Source: an uncultured Lachnospiraceae bacterium (lineage in GTDB: Bacteria; Bacillota; Clostridia; Lachnospirales; Lachnospiraceae). From it: 12,220 nucleotides of DNA. Below are positions 5,688-12,220 of this stretch, in pieces. Under the pieces are notes generated by a model that saw nothing but the letters and a program-made list of their open reading frames with translations, did not search any database and was not told the origin of the DNA. The translations under genes were made by a program, and so were the position numbers. Where the stretch lies: contig CAJUCN010000040.1 in assembly GCA_910585005.1 (NCBI GenBank), forward strand, positions 1 through 12,220, in the 5' to 3' direction. Within the stretch, counting starts at the first letter, position 1. Each line of letters opens with the position of its first letter.

Positions 5688-7124
5688 TTACCTCTGATAG
5701 TAGTCGGCACCACGGGTGATGCCTTTTGCTTTCAGTTTCGTGGTTCCGGATCCATTTTCGGATGGCTCCGTCTGGTCAGCACCGGTTGCAAGAATGTTGC
5801 TTATGCTCTTGTAACTGGGCGAAGCTGTAAAGGACAGAACTTTCTTACAGGCGCCTACTGAAGCCCCATACAGCTCCAGTAGGTCTGCTGTTCCACGGGT
5901 TTTGAGGTAAGTATTGCATTTACCACTGAGTATGTGTTTATGCCAATCCGCTCAGCCCATTTGCGGAAGCGGTCGCCGTTCCATTCCAGATATCTCTGGT
6001 GATCCTGTGGCATATGCTCCGTGATGGTGCTGTACTGCCCGGGGCGCCCGGTAAGGCGGCGGTGGGAAGCGACGCGGCTATGGTTGTAGAAAGTTTCAAT
6101 TGTGTGTTCCGTTACCCGTACATCAACTTTCTTTTTGATGTATTCATACGGCACGGAGTATAGCATTTTTTCTATACTTATGTGATAATTGAACTGGACG
6201 GTAGCCTGTTTCCATTCTGCCCGTTTTCTTTTGAAAGAGTCTGTGGTTGAACAGTTCCAGCTTCTCTCTTATTGCCCGGTTCAATTCGGCAAGGGAAAAG
6301 AACTGTTCATCCCGAAGGGCTGCGGTGATCCAGGTGGATATCATCCCTACAGTTCCCTCCGCATTTGGCTTATCCTTTGGAGTCCTGACGCGTGCCGGGA
6401 TAATGGCTGTGCCATAATGCTCCGCCATTTCCTGGTAGGTCTCATTGATCTGCTGGTCTTTCCAGCCGCCATTGTGGATAACGGCAGTCTTGCAATTATC
6501 CGGCACTAAGATTTTAGCAACACCGCCAAAGTATTCATACATATATACATGGGCACAGATCCAGGATTTCTGCTTCATGTCCAGAAACGCTTCGACGTAT
6601 GCATACTGGCTGTAGGTCATGACACCGACAAAGACATAGGCTTTCAGGATCTCGCCTGTATCCGGATCGATGACCGTGGCAGGGTCACCTGCCCAGTCAA
6701 CCTCAACCTGCTCGCCGGGTTTACGACTGATATGCATGGTTGCACGGTGCTTCTGCTCATCCTGCTAGATGTGGTAGCAAAACTGGGAATACATGAGAGG
6801 TTCTTCGCCATTTGTACGGCAGTCCTCCATGTACTCAGTCCATAACAGTTTTTTGCTTACTCCATTACGCAGAAGTTCCTTACGGATGTAAGCAAAGTCG
6901 GGCATCCGTTTATTGGATGCAATGGGTTTGTCAGCAGATGGGAACAGCTTTTCCGCAAGCACAGCATCGGTATCGTTTGCATCAAGCGGCCAAGAAATGT
7001 TTATTTCTTTGGCTTTCTTGAGGACACGATTAACCGTTTTCTTGGATACACCGCAGCTGTCAGCGATGCTCTGCTGGCTGAGACCGAGATTTGATAATCT
7101 CAGAATTTCTCGATACTTGGTCAT
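5688..7124 (-). pseudogene. istA: IS21 transposase IstA with one amber stop and two internal deletions
   Basis: The start is ATG 7124 with AAGGAGGG just upstream. Residues 10-36 form the N-terminal helix-turn-helix (LRLSNLGLSQQSIADSCGVS). A TAG at 6767-6765 (codon 120) replaces an expected Gln in YHI-x-QDEQKHRATMHI; the same frame continues with the DDE core: Asp in VEVDWAGD (codon 143), Asp in LVPDNCKTAV (codon 209), Glu in KPNAEGTVG (codon 256). Near 6190 a deletion of roughly 25 codons joins LFQKK to EWKQATVQFNYHIS in another frame. Near 5850 a second deletion of roughly 14 codons joins SCMGL to CKKVLSFTASPSYKS. The native C-terminus GITRGADYYQR and TAA (5690-5688) survive. Non-functional. 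Confidence 0.88.
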
Positions 7125-7138
7125 GATAATGACCCTCC

Positions 7139-7180
7139 TTAGAATGTATTTACACCTTACGGTGCATGCTTACATTCTAA
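7139..7180 (-). promoter_or_regulatory. Inverted repeat in the istA leader, abutting its ribosome site
   Basis: Perfect 10-bp arms TTAGAATGTA (7139-7148) and TACATTCTAA (7171-7180) enclose an inner CACC/GGTG hairpin (7153-7156, 7161-7164). On the minus strand the distal arm overlaps the first bases of the AAGGAGGG ribosome site at 7140-7133. An RNA hairpin here could limit istA translation, or the DNA palindrome could be an operator. Neither is shown. Confidence 0.6.
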
Positions 7181-7194
7181 AGGATATATGTTAA

Positions 7195-7258
7195 TGGTTT
7201 CCCTCTCCGGAATGACGGTTTCCTTAAAAACGGATTTGCGGTTTCCTATCACCGGACA
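7195..7258. repeat. IS21 right subterminal repeats
   Basis: The right end holds TGGTTTCC, ACGGTTTCC and GCGGTTTCC within about 45 bp, the inverted counterparts of the GAAACCG copies at the left end. The end itself is TCACCGGACA (7249-7258). Confidence 0.65.
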
Positions 7259-7352
7259 GCAGGGACACGGAAGCCGGAATATTCACAATCCTAGCTTTCG
7301 ATGGTTAGGGTTATAATTAATTTTGTCTAGCGTAGGAATACTTTGCGCTTAC
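7259..7352 (+). other. IS66 3' noncoding tail, distal piece with right end
   Basis: There is no gene. This is the remainder of the IS66 tail after the IS21 insertion. The final 22 bases (7331-7352) are the IS66 right inverted repeat, ending GCGCTTAC. Confidence 0.75.
7331..7352 (-). repeat. IS66 right terminal inverted repeat
   Basis: Read on the minus strand it begins GTAAGCGCAAAGTATTCC and matches the left end at 605 in 15 of 22 positions, including the outermost eight bases. It abuts the right copy of the target duplication. Confidence 0.85.
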
Positions 7353-7360
7353 CTGTGGTA
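7353..7360. repeat. 8-bp target-site duplication, right copy
   Basis: CTGTGGTA is identical to 597-604 and directly follows the IS66 right end. Confidence 0.9.
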
Positions 7361-7401
7361 TTGATTTGAATATTGTACCTCATGTTCCTTCTTTTGGACG
7401 C

Positions 7402-7442
7402 AAAAAAAGACGCATGGTTTACAATTTACTGTTCCATGCGCC
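7402..7442 (-). terminator. Terminator of the Rpn-family gene
   Basis: On the minus strand GGCGCATGG (7442-7434) pairs with CCATGCGTC (7417-7409), nine pairs including one G-U, followed by seven T residues (7408-7402). It lies 38 bp beyond the stop of the 7480-8340 gene. Confidence 0.8.
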
Positions 7443-7479
7443 TTTACGCTGTTATTTTGATATTAAATTACTTTACCGA

Positions 7480-8340
7480 TTAAGCTAACTGCATGATTTC
7501 GATTTCGATTTCTTTTAATTCATCGAATGATAGTGTAGATACACAATCTGCAATTTCTTCAATTGTCATTTTGCCTTTTCTTATTAACTGTTCTGCCATT
7601 GCTCTTTCTGTATCATGCCTTTCGCTCTTGATAAACGACTTCATAATTTGTTCATCATCAAACAAACTCATCATAATCGTCACAACCTCCTTTTCTCTGT
7701 CAAGCAAATATTCCTTTAAGACGTTCCTGTCTTTACATATGCGGATCGTTTCCGAAACTGCCTTTTGTGTCATTCCATGCTGTTTTGTCTGCTCATTAAA
7801 AACTTTGCAAAAAATAATGTATTGGTTGATAATGTCATCTGTATCGCTTTCATAGATAACCTTTGCTTTTACCTCAATATCTATATCCGCGCCCTCGAAA
7901 AACTCTTTAGACAGAGATATTTTATCGGATTTCCGCCCTTTGTTTCCCGTAAAAATCACATAAAGTTCAGGCTTTGGCATTTTTACTTTCCTGCTTTTGT
8001 AATAGTCTTGGCAGGTACGCTGAAAATATTCGTGATAGCTTTGCGCCAGATACAGCAAAACTCTTACTAAAATATTCACTGTCCATGTTGACTGCGCCTC
8101 CACAAGTATCATCAGCTTATTATTAGCAATAAAGCCTAAATCATTATACAGATTATCCGTCAATACATTTGTAATTGTCACATCTGTAAGCGAATCCTCT
8201 GTTGCTGTGGTGTCCTCCGGGTGGAGCGTTTTATACAGCTTTAGCAGATAACTCTTATTTTGAAAAAGGTCAAGGAATACGCTGTTTTTTGCGGTACGCT
8301 TTGCCATGACTTCCTCTATCTGTTTTGTATCGTCCTGCAC
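7480..8340 (-). CDS. Rpn / PD-(D/E)XK nuclease-family protein
   Basis: This intact 286-residue protein matches the Rpn family (recombination-promoting nucleases, annotated also as PD-(D/E)XK nuclease-family transposases), which are abundant and multicopy in Clostridia. The core signature is visible: DLGF at residues 67-70 and ILVEAQSTW at 78-86, giving the Asp and Glu-x-Gln residues expected at the nuclease site. LYVIFTGNKGRKSD follows, and the C-terminus carries acidic helical motifs. The start is GTG 8340, with GAGGTG five bases upstream; a later ATG at codon 12 lacks a ribosome site. It has its own candidate promoter and terminator. E. coli RpnA promotes RecA-independent recombination and cuts DNA; whether this member does so is inferred. 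Confidence 0.85.
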   Translation of the reverse strand: MQDDTKQIEEVMAKRTAKNSVFLDLFQNKSYLLKLYKTLHPEDTTATEDSLTDVTITNVLTDNLYNDLGFIANNKLMILVEAQSTWTVNILVRVLLYLAQSYHEYFQRTCQDYYKSRKVKMPKPELYVIFTGNKGRKSDKISLSKEFFEGADIDIEVKAKVIYESDTDDIINQYIIFCKVFNEQTKQHGMTQKAVSETIRICKDRNVLKEYLLDREKEVVTIMMSLFDDEQIMKSFIKSERHDTERAMAEQLIRKGKMTIEEIADCVSTLSFDELKEIEIEIMQLA

Positions 8341-8380
8341 TTGAACACCTCAATCTCTAAAAATCTGTTACATAAGATAC

Positions 8381-8408
8381 AATATATCCTGCTCCAGCGA
8401 CATCTCAA
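8381..8408 (-). promoter_or_regulatory. Candidate promoter of the Rpn-family gene
   Basis: On the minus strand TTGAGA (8408-8403) and TATATT (8386-8381) are spaced 16 bp apart; each matches the consensus at five of six positions. They lie about 40 bp before the GTG start. The -35 box lies within the end of the adjoining relaxase-like relic. Confidence 0.45.
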
Positions 8409-8857
8409 TTATACAAAAAAACGCCTGTCTTTACAATAAAATTCGCATTAAATTTCTTCCTCTCTCCGTTTTGTTCTGCTCTGTTGTCTGTTATGCAATG
8501 CTGTCGGCTCTCGTTCTGAAGTTTCCTCTCAAGGTTCTTTTTGTTGTAGCTGATTACCTCGGCATATACTGATTCTGTGGCTGTCTTTGTCTGCTCCTTG
8601 TCGATACTGTCATACTCGGATTGCAAGGACTGTATTTCCGCTTTCCACTGCTTCGGCGTTATCTTCTCGCCGTTCTGTAAAAGGCTCTGCATACGCTCCT
8701 TTAATTCGAGGTACTTCGATAAGTGTCTTTATGCTCCTTATCATATTTCATTTTCACAAGTCCTTTGAGTGACTGGCTCTCCTTATAGGCGGCTTGAATC
8801 TGCGCAAAGAGGACATACATTTTTGACGTAAGATATGCGCTATGGTGGAACTTGTCC
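8405..8857 (-). pseudogene. Coiled-coil C-terminal relic, probably of a mobilization relaxase
   Basis: Two overlapping minus-strand frames form one degenerate coding stretch: AAYKESQSLKGLVKMKYDKE, then LSKYLELKERMQSLLQNGEK and ITPKQWKAEIQSLQSEYDSI, then a lysine-rich tail. A one-base deletion near 8725 shifts the frame between HKDT and LSKYLEL. Heptad-like charged composition predicts coiled coil. It resembles the C-terminal tails of relaxase/mobilization proteins on Clostridia integrative elements, but no catalytic relaxase motif remains, so the assignment rests on recalled similarity. The extreme C-terminus (from about NRAEQNG on) looks out of frame. It is fused upstream to a serine-recombinase fragment. 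Confidence 0.4.
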
Positions 8858-9086
8858 ACTTGTAGGGATTTTCTTCCTAAACAGCTCATGTCTTTCACAA
8901 TGATAGTGCCGATATTACCTTTCTCAACCTCTGCAAGCATGGCTTGCAATCCATCACGCTCAAAGGTCGTGCCAGAAATCCTGTCATCGGTAAAATGGCA
9001 TATGCCCGTAAAACCGTTCTTTTCCGCATAATCCTCTAACATTGCCTTTTGGTTGGATATGCTGTGGCTCTTTTGTATTTGTTTTG
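8858..9086 (-). pseudogene. Large serine recombinase, N-terminal catalytic-domain fragment
   Basis: The frame reads HSISNQKAMLEDYAEKNGF, then GICHFTDDRISGTTFERDGL and IIVKDMSCLGRKSLQV, the resolvase-domain pattern of large serine recombinases from conjugative or mobilizable elements. The frame is open upstream of the ATG at 9042 to a TAA near 9087, so the true N-terminus with the catalytic Ser (expected in a YxRLSxD motif) is gone. The normal DDGISG and DMSRLGRD motifs read DDRISG and DMSCLGRK, so conserved active-site Arg and Asp positions are lost. After LQV, homology changes to the relaxase-like sequence. A relic of a former integrative element. Confidence 0.75.
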
Positions 9087-9110
9087 ATTAAGAAGTCTTT
9101 TATATTTTAT

Positions 9111-9265
9111 AACGCCAGCCATCCCAGGGAATTCTTAAAAGATTTCAGCGGGGTAGCGTCACGGACGGCTACCAGGTCTACCACACCATTGAAGGCGAAC
9201 GGGAATACCTGAGGGTATTTCTGGATGACGGTGAAGTCCCAATGGATAATAATGCTGCGGAGCAA
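9111..9265 (+). pseudogene. Second IS66 transposase scrap, different subgroup
   Basis: The plus strand encodes NASHPREFLKDFSGVA, then after a one-base deletion near 9157 VTDGYQVYHTIEGEREYL, joined directly to RVFLDDGEVPMDNNAAEQ. These are the central Asp region (TDGYQVYH) and the C-terminal Glu region (NNAAEQ, codon 9260-9262) of an IS66 TnpC. About 100 residues between them are missing. The NNAAEQ form differs from NNLSEN in the element at 605-7352, so this is an older, separate insertion and not a displaced piece of it. It abuts the recombinase relic, in opposite orientation. Confidence 0.75.
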
Positions 9266-9571
9266 ATCTGCCTCTATCATACAGGTTTGCTTCAGTTTTG
9301 TATAGGTACGGACTATCCTACTGTTTGCATTCTTCCTGCACGATATCAATATCTTTTTCATTCATTTGCGGCTTTCCTCACCCATTTTTGATGAGATGAT
9401 CATACCAACTACAAAAAACTCCCCAGGCAATACAAGGATTTTGGGCACTCTCAGGGTCAGCAAAAACCTGTTAACCTGCCTGTTTTGTATTCTCATGGTG
9501 ATATACATATCATTCAGTGGATTATGCAGCTATCATCTGAGCATTAATGACGCGGTTGTGGAAGCAGTTAT
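9266..9571. other. Degenerate gap without a recognisable gene
   Basis: I see no recognisable gene in this stretch. The only modest minus-strand frame is 48 codons (9508-9362), containing LPGEFFVVGMIISSKMGEE; its TGA overlaps an ATG at 9365 that opens a 15-codon frame. The ATGA overlap resembles translational coupling, but neither product is recognisable. It is probably decayed sequence between the insertion-sequence graveyard and the rfb operon. No terminator is obvious after the rfbG stop. Confidence 0.4.
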
Positions 9572-10660
9572 TCATTTTTGTGGATAATAAGACATAAATT
9601 CCTCAATCTGCCTGCTCATCACCTGATAGACGTCCTCTTTGCGCCTATAGGCAAGCGTCCACTCTGCGATTCTTTCCATCGCCTGTTCTACGTTCCATAC
9701 TGGCTTCCACGCAAAGACAGACTTCAATTTAGAACAGTCCAGCTTCAGGAAATTGGCCTCGTGCGGTCCGCCGTCTGACACGTTTTTCCATACCATCTCA
9801 CTACCCGTAAGCTGGTTCCATTTATCACAAAACAGCGTCACCAATTCCCCTGTGGTATAACAGTCCGCATCATCCGGTCCCACATTATAATTCCCCTCAT
9901 ACCTACCGTCTTCATACTGTCTCTGGGCAATCATCAGGTAGACCGCCAAAGGCTCCAGCACATGCTGGTAAGGCCTGGTAGAATAGGGATTTCGCACAAC
10001 AATCTCCTGTCCGCTTAACACTGCACGGACACAGTCAGGAATAATCCTGTCCACTGCAAAATCACCGCCGCCAATCACATTACCTGCCCTGGCTGTTGAG
10101 ACTGCCACACGCCGGTCATTGTTCTCTTCCCCGAAAAAGGAATTCTTATAACATCCAGTCACCAATTCCGAACAAGACTTGGAATTAGAATAAGGATCAT
10201 AACCGTTCAGTTCCTCATTCTCCCGGTATCCCCAGGGCCATTCCCTGTTCAGGTATACCTTATCTGTCGTTACATTCAGAAATGATTTCACGCTCTCACA
10301 GGTTCTGACGCACTCCAACACATGCACGGTACCCATCACATTGGTTTCATACGTATATACCGGATTCCTATAGGATTCCCGTACAATAGGCTGAGCCGCC
10401 ATGTGAATGACAATCTCCGGCTGTACTTCTTCAAACACCTTTTTCAGGTGCGGTAAGTCCCTGATATCACCAATAATGGACTGGATTCGTTTTCCCATAT
10501 TTGTCAGATTGAAAACCGAAGGATCCGTGGGCGGCTCCAAAGCGTAGCCTGTCACCTGTGCTCCTGCCTGCAAAAGCAAAGCACACAGCCACGTCCCTTT
10601 AAAGCCGGTATGACCGGTAATCAAAATTTTTTTATTTGTATAAAATGATTTTTCAAACAT
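9572..10660 (-). CDS. rfbG: CDP-glucose 4,6-dehydratase
   Basis: This NAD-dependent short-chain dehydrogenase/reductase converts CDP-D-glucose to CDP-4-keto-6-deoxyglucose in the cytoplasm, the first committed step to CDP-3,6-dideoxyhexoses. From the chosen start the product is 362 residues, the family's normal length. GHTGFKG at 16-22 is the nucleotide-binding loop, TTDKVY at 131-136 holds the catalytic Thr-Asp pair, and Y157-SNS-K161 is the catalytic Tyr/Lys; IVRNPYSTRPYQHVLEPL is the sugar-nucleotide region typical of RfbG. The ATG at 10660 has GAGGCG about six bases upstream; an in-frame ATG 23 codons earlier would add a non-homologous extension. It lies 109 bp downstream of rfbH on the same strand, presumably in one operon. 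Confidence 0.95.
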   Translation of the reverse strand: MFEKSFYTNKKILITGHTGFKGTWLCALLLQAGAQVTGYALEPPTDPSVFNLTNMGKRIQSIIGDIRDLPHLKKVFEEVQPEIVIHMAAQPIVRESYRNPVYTYETNVMGTVHVLECVRTCESVKSFLNVTTDKVYLNREWPWGYRENEELNGYDPYSNSKSCSELVTGCYKNSFFGEENNDRRVAVSTARAGNVIGGGDFAVDRIIPDCVRAVLSGQEIVVRNPYSTRPYQHVLEPLAVYLMIAQRQYEDGRYEGNYNVGPDDADCYTTGELVTLFCDKWNQLTGSEMVWKNVSDGGPHEANFLKLDCSKLKSVFAWKPVWNVEQAMERIAEWTLAYRRKEDVYQVMSRQIEEFMSYYPQK

Positions 10661-10769
10661 AAAACGCCTCACAGGATTATATATTATTCCTATTGTTCCT
10701 ATACACCCCAACATACTTTCCTGCCACATATATACTCATCCACACTACGCCAAACAATACAGGAACCTT

Positions 10770-12128
10770 TTACTGCGCATTCACAGCTTCTACCATCATT
10801 CGCACCATATAATCAATCATCTCATCCGTCATTCCCGGATAGACGCCAATCCAGAAAGTATCCATCATAATACGGTCCGTATTCTTCAATGTACCCACAA
10901 TCCGATACCCCTCACCACTTGTTCTCATCTCATCGAAGCAGGGATGCTTCGTCAGATTCCCGGCAAAGAGCATACGTGTCTGCACACCATGTTCTTCCAG
11001 ATAGCGTACTATCTTTTCACGGCTCACACCATTCTGACAAGTGATCGGGAACCCAAACCAGCTTGGATCTGCATTTTCACAAGCCACAGGCAAGATCAAC
11101 TTTTCCGTGATACGCCCGTCCTGGTCTGCCGCCAATAAGCCATTTTTCAGTCTTGCAAAATTATATTTTCTCCGCTCCACAAAGGATGGAAACTTCTCAA
11201 GCTGTGCACAGCCTATAGCGGCCTGCATATCCGTTGCTTTCAGATTATATCCGAAATGGGAATACACATACTTGTGGTCATAGCCTTTCGGCAATTCCCC
11301 GTACTGCCCGTCAAACCGGTGTCCGCAAAGATTATCCCTGCCGGAAGGACATACACAGTCCCTGCCCCAGTCACGGAAAGACCTCACACATTTATGCAAA
11401 AGCGCATTATTCGTATAGACCGCTCCGCCTTCCCCCATGGTCATATGATGCGGCGGATAAAAGCTGGATGTGCCGATATCGCCGAAAGTCCCCGTCAGCC
11501 CTGTTTTTCCTTCCAGTGTATATGTGGAGCCAAGGGCGTCACAGTTATCTTCCACAAGCCACAGATTGTGTTTTTTACAAAAGGCACTGACTGCCTTTAT
11601 GTCAAAAGGATTTCCCAGGGTATGGGCTATCATCACTGCCTTTGTCCTATCTGAGATTGCCGCTTCCAGCATATTGATATCAATATTATATTGCGGGATG
11701 GTCACATCCACAAACACCGGCACTGCCCCATATTGAATCACCGGCGCCACCGTCGTAGGAAATCCCGCTGCCACTGTGATAACCTCATCTCCTCTGCGGA
11801 TTGCCCGTTCTCCCAGAAGCGGAGACGTAAGTGCCATAAAGGCCAGCAGATTCGCCGAGGAGCCGGAATTTACCAGGGAACAATGTTTCACCCCCAGGTA
11901 TTTGGCAAAGTCTGCCTCGAACTGGTCTGTATACCTGCCGGAAGTCAGCCAGAATTCCAGTGCGCTGTCCACCAGATTGACCATTTCCGCACTGTCATAA
12001 ACACGGGACGCATAAGGAATGCGGTCTCCTTCATGATATTCTTTGGGATTGTGGTAGGTGTTGCAGTAGTCTTTGACTAAATTTAAGATCTCTTCCTGCG
12101 CTTGTTGTTTGGTTTTTTGATTCATCAT
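10770..12128 (-). CDS. rfbH: CDP-4-keto-6-deoxyglucose 3-dehydratase (E1)
   Basis: This PMP- and [2Fe-2S]-dependent enzyme removes the C-3 hydroxyl of CDP-4-keto-6-deoxyglucose, the product of RfbG, toward CDP-4-keto-3,6-dideoxyglucose. The 452-residue length fits the family. The fold is that of DegT/DnrJ/EryC1 aminotransferases, but the PLP lysine is replaced by His (H227 in SSFYPPHHMTMGEGG), the hallmark of E1. Four cysteines suit the cluster: C196 (VEDNC), C258, C260 and C268 (DCVCPSGRDNLC), a C-X61-C-X-C-X7-C pattern; the first spacing is four longer than the X57 I recall for Yersinia E1, owing to extra residues around TYTLEGKTG. The first ATG follows AAAAGGGAAAG. No reductase (E3) partner is in the window. 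Confidence 0.95.
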   Translation of the reverse strand: MMNQKTKQQAQEEILNLVKDYCNTYHNPKEYHEGDRIPYASRVYDSAEMVNLVDSALEFWLTSGRYTDQFEADFAKYLGVKHCSLVNSGSSANLLAFMALTSPLLGERAIRRGDEVITVAAGFPTTVAPVIQYGAVPVFVDVTIPQYNIDINMLEAAISDRTKAVMIAHTLGNPFDIKAVSAFCKKHNLWLVEDNCDALGSTYTLEGKTGLTGTFGDIGTSSFYPPHHMTMGEGGAVYTNNALLHKCVRSFRDWGRDCVCPSGRDNLCGHRFDGQYGELPKGYDHKYVYSHFGYNLKATDMQAAIGCAQLEKFPSFVERRKYNFARLKNGLLAADQDGRITEKLILPVACENADPSWFGFPITCQNGVSREKIVRYLEEHGVQTRMLFAGNLTKHPCFDEMRTSGEGYRIVGTLKNTDRIMMDTFWIGVYPGMTDEMIDYMVRMMVEAVNAQ

Positions 12129-12220
12129 TTTTCTTTCCCTTTTATTGTCAAATTTTATAAATTAACCTGAATTATTCACGAAACAGTATTTGAACTGATA
12201 ACTGTGTCATGAATCTAAAA
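12129..12220 (-). other. AT-rich region upstream of rfbH
   Basis: No gene is visible. On the minus strand there is a TATAAA-like -10 but no convincing -35 at the correct spacing, so rfbH may be read from further upstream as part of a larger polysaccharide operon. Confidence 0.35.

Larger units (their letters stand above)
4833..7258 (-). mobile_element. IS21-family element nested in the IS66 3' tail
   Basis: The left end reads TGTGCGGTGA (4833). The right end, on the other strand from 7258, reads TGTCCGGTGA. Both continue into AAACCGCATATCCG or AAACCGCAAATCCG. Several GAAACCG-type repeats sit inside each end in opposite orientation, as expected for the multiple subterminal sites of IS21 elements. 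The genes istA and istB run on the minus strand. A clear target duplication is not seen directly at these ends. GAATATTC occurs on both sides (4824-4831 and 7277-7284), but on the right it lies 18 bp beyond the inferred end. Confidence 0.8.
605..7352 (+). mobile_element. IS66-family element carrying two nested insertions
   Basis: The left end begins GTAAGCGCTC at 605. The reverse complement of the right end, ending at 7352, begins GTAAGCGCAA, and 15 of the first 22 positions match. Flanking 8-bp direct repeats confirm a single insertion event. The gene order is the canonical tnpA, tnpB, tnpC. The total is 6748 bp. Removing the IS21 copy (about 2426 bp) and the DDE/AAA element (about 1930 bp) leaves about 2.4 kb, near the usual IS66 size but short because the middle of tnpC is gone. 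All three IS66 genes are damaged, so the element cannot move by itself. Confidence 0.88.

Noticed and set aside
9107..9361. 84-residue minus-strand frame
   Set aside because: It is antisense to the IS66 transposase scrap on the plus strand and has no motif of its own.
10661..10729. Upstream ATG start for RfbG adding 23 residues
   Set aside because: The extension lacks family similarity, while ATG 10660 has a good ribosome site and begins the normal FEKSFYTNKKILITG sequence.
11234..12080. Several plus-strand frames opposite rfbH
   Set aside because: They are antisense shadows of a well-supported conserved gene.
1..12220. CRISPR array, tRNA or rRNA gene
   Set aside because: No regularly spaced repeat series, and no tRNA cloverleaf or rRNA-like sequence was seen by eye on either strand.

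Overview
The window looks like a Gram-positive gut Clostridia chromosome, probably Lachnospiraceae. That is an inference from the insertion-sequence families (IS66, IS21, IS91-like, and a DUF6431/DDE/AAA element), the strong Shine-Dalgarno sites and the intermediate base composition. It is mostly an insertion-sequence graveyard placed downstream of a sugar-nucleotide operon. Family names come from recognition of protein motifs; no database search was possible.

Layout. Positions 1-604 hold a hairpin-rich leader, the 5' fragment of an IS91-like zinc-finger transposase, and a short unassigned stretch. Positions 605-7352 are one IS66-family element: its ends (GTAAGCGC...GCGCTTAC) are flanked by a perfect 8-bp direct repeat, CTGTGGTA, at 597-604 and 7353-7360. 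Two other elements lie inside it. A three-gene element (DUF6431 zinc-ribbon protein, DDE transposase, AAA ATPase) starts at about 2473, inside IS66 tnpC; it has lost its right end together with the middle of tnpC. An IS21-like element (istA pseudogene plus intact istB) occupies about 4833-7258 in the IS66 3' noncoding tail. Almost every transposition gene is broken by in-frame stops, short tandem duplications, deletions or an inversion. istB is the exception.

Positions 7402-8408 carry an intact minus-strand Rpn/PD-(D/E)XK nuclease-family gene with its own promoter-like sequence and terminator. Positions 8405-9090 are a minus-strand relic that joins part of a large serine recombinase to a coiled-coil tail resembling a mobilization relaxase. 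Positions 9111-9265 are a plus-strand scrap of a different IS66 transposase. Positions 9266-9571 have no recognisable gene.

Positions 9572-12128 hold two intact minus-strand genes in the order rfbH then rfbG. They encode CDP-4-keto-6-deoxyglucose 3-dehydratase (E1) and CDP-glucose 4,6-dehydratase. RfbG makes CDP-4-keto-6-deoxyglucose from CDP-glucose, and RfbH starts its C-3 deoxygenation toward a CDP-3,6-dideoxyhexose (or a derived branched sugar) for a surface polysaccharide. The cytidylyltransferase and later enzymes are not in the window.

The most notable reconstructions are three: the nested IS66 with its intact target duplication; a 147-bp micro-inversion that flipped the last 48 codons of the DDE transposase gene onto the minus strand; and two independent 5-bp tandem duplications that each frameshift a transposition gene.
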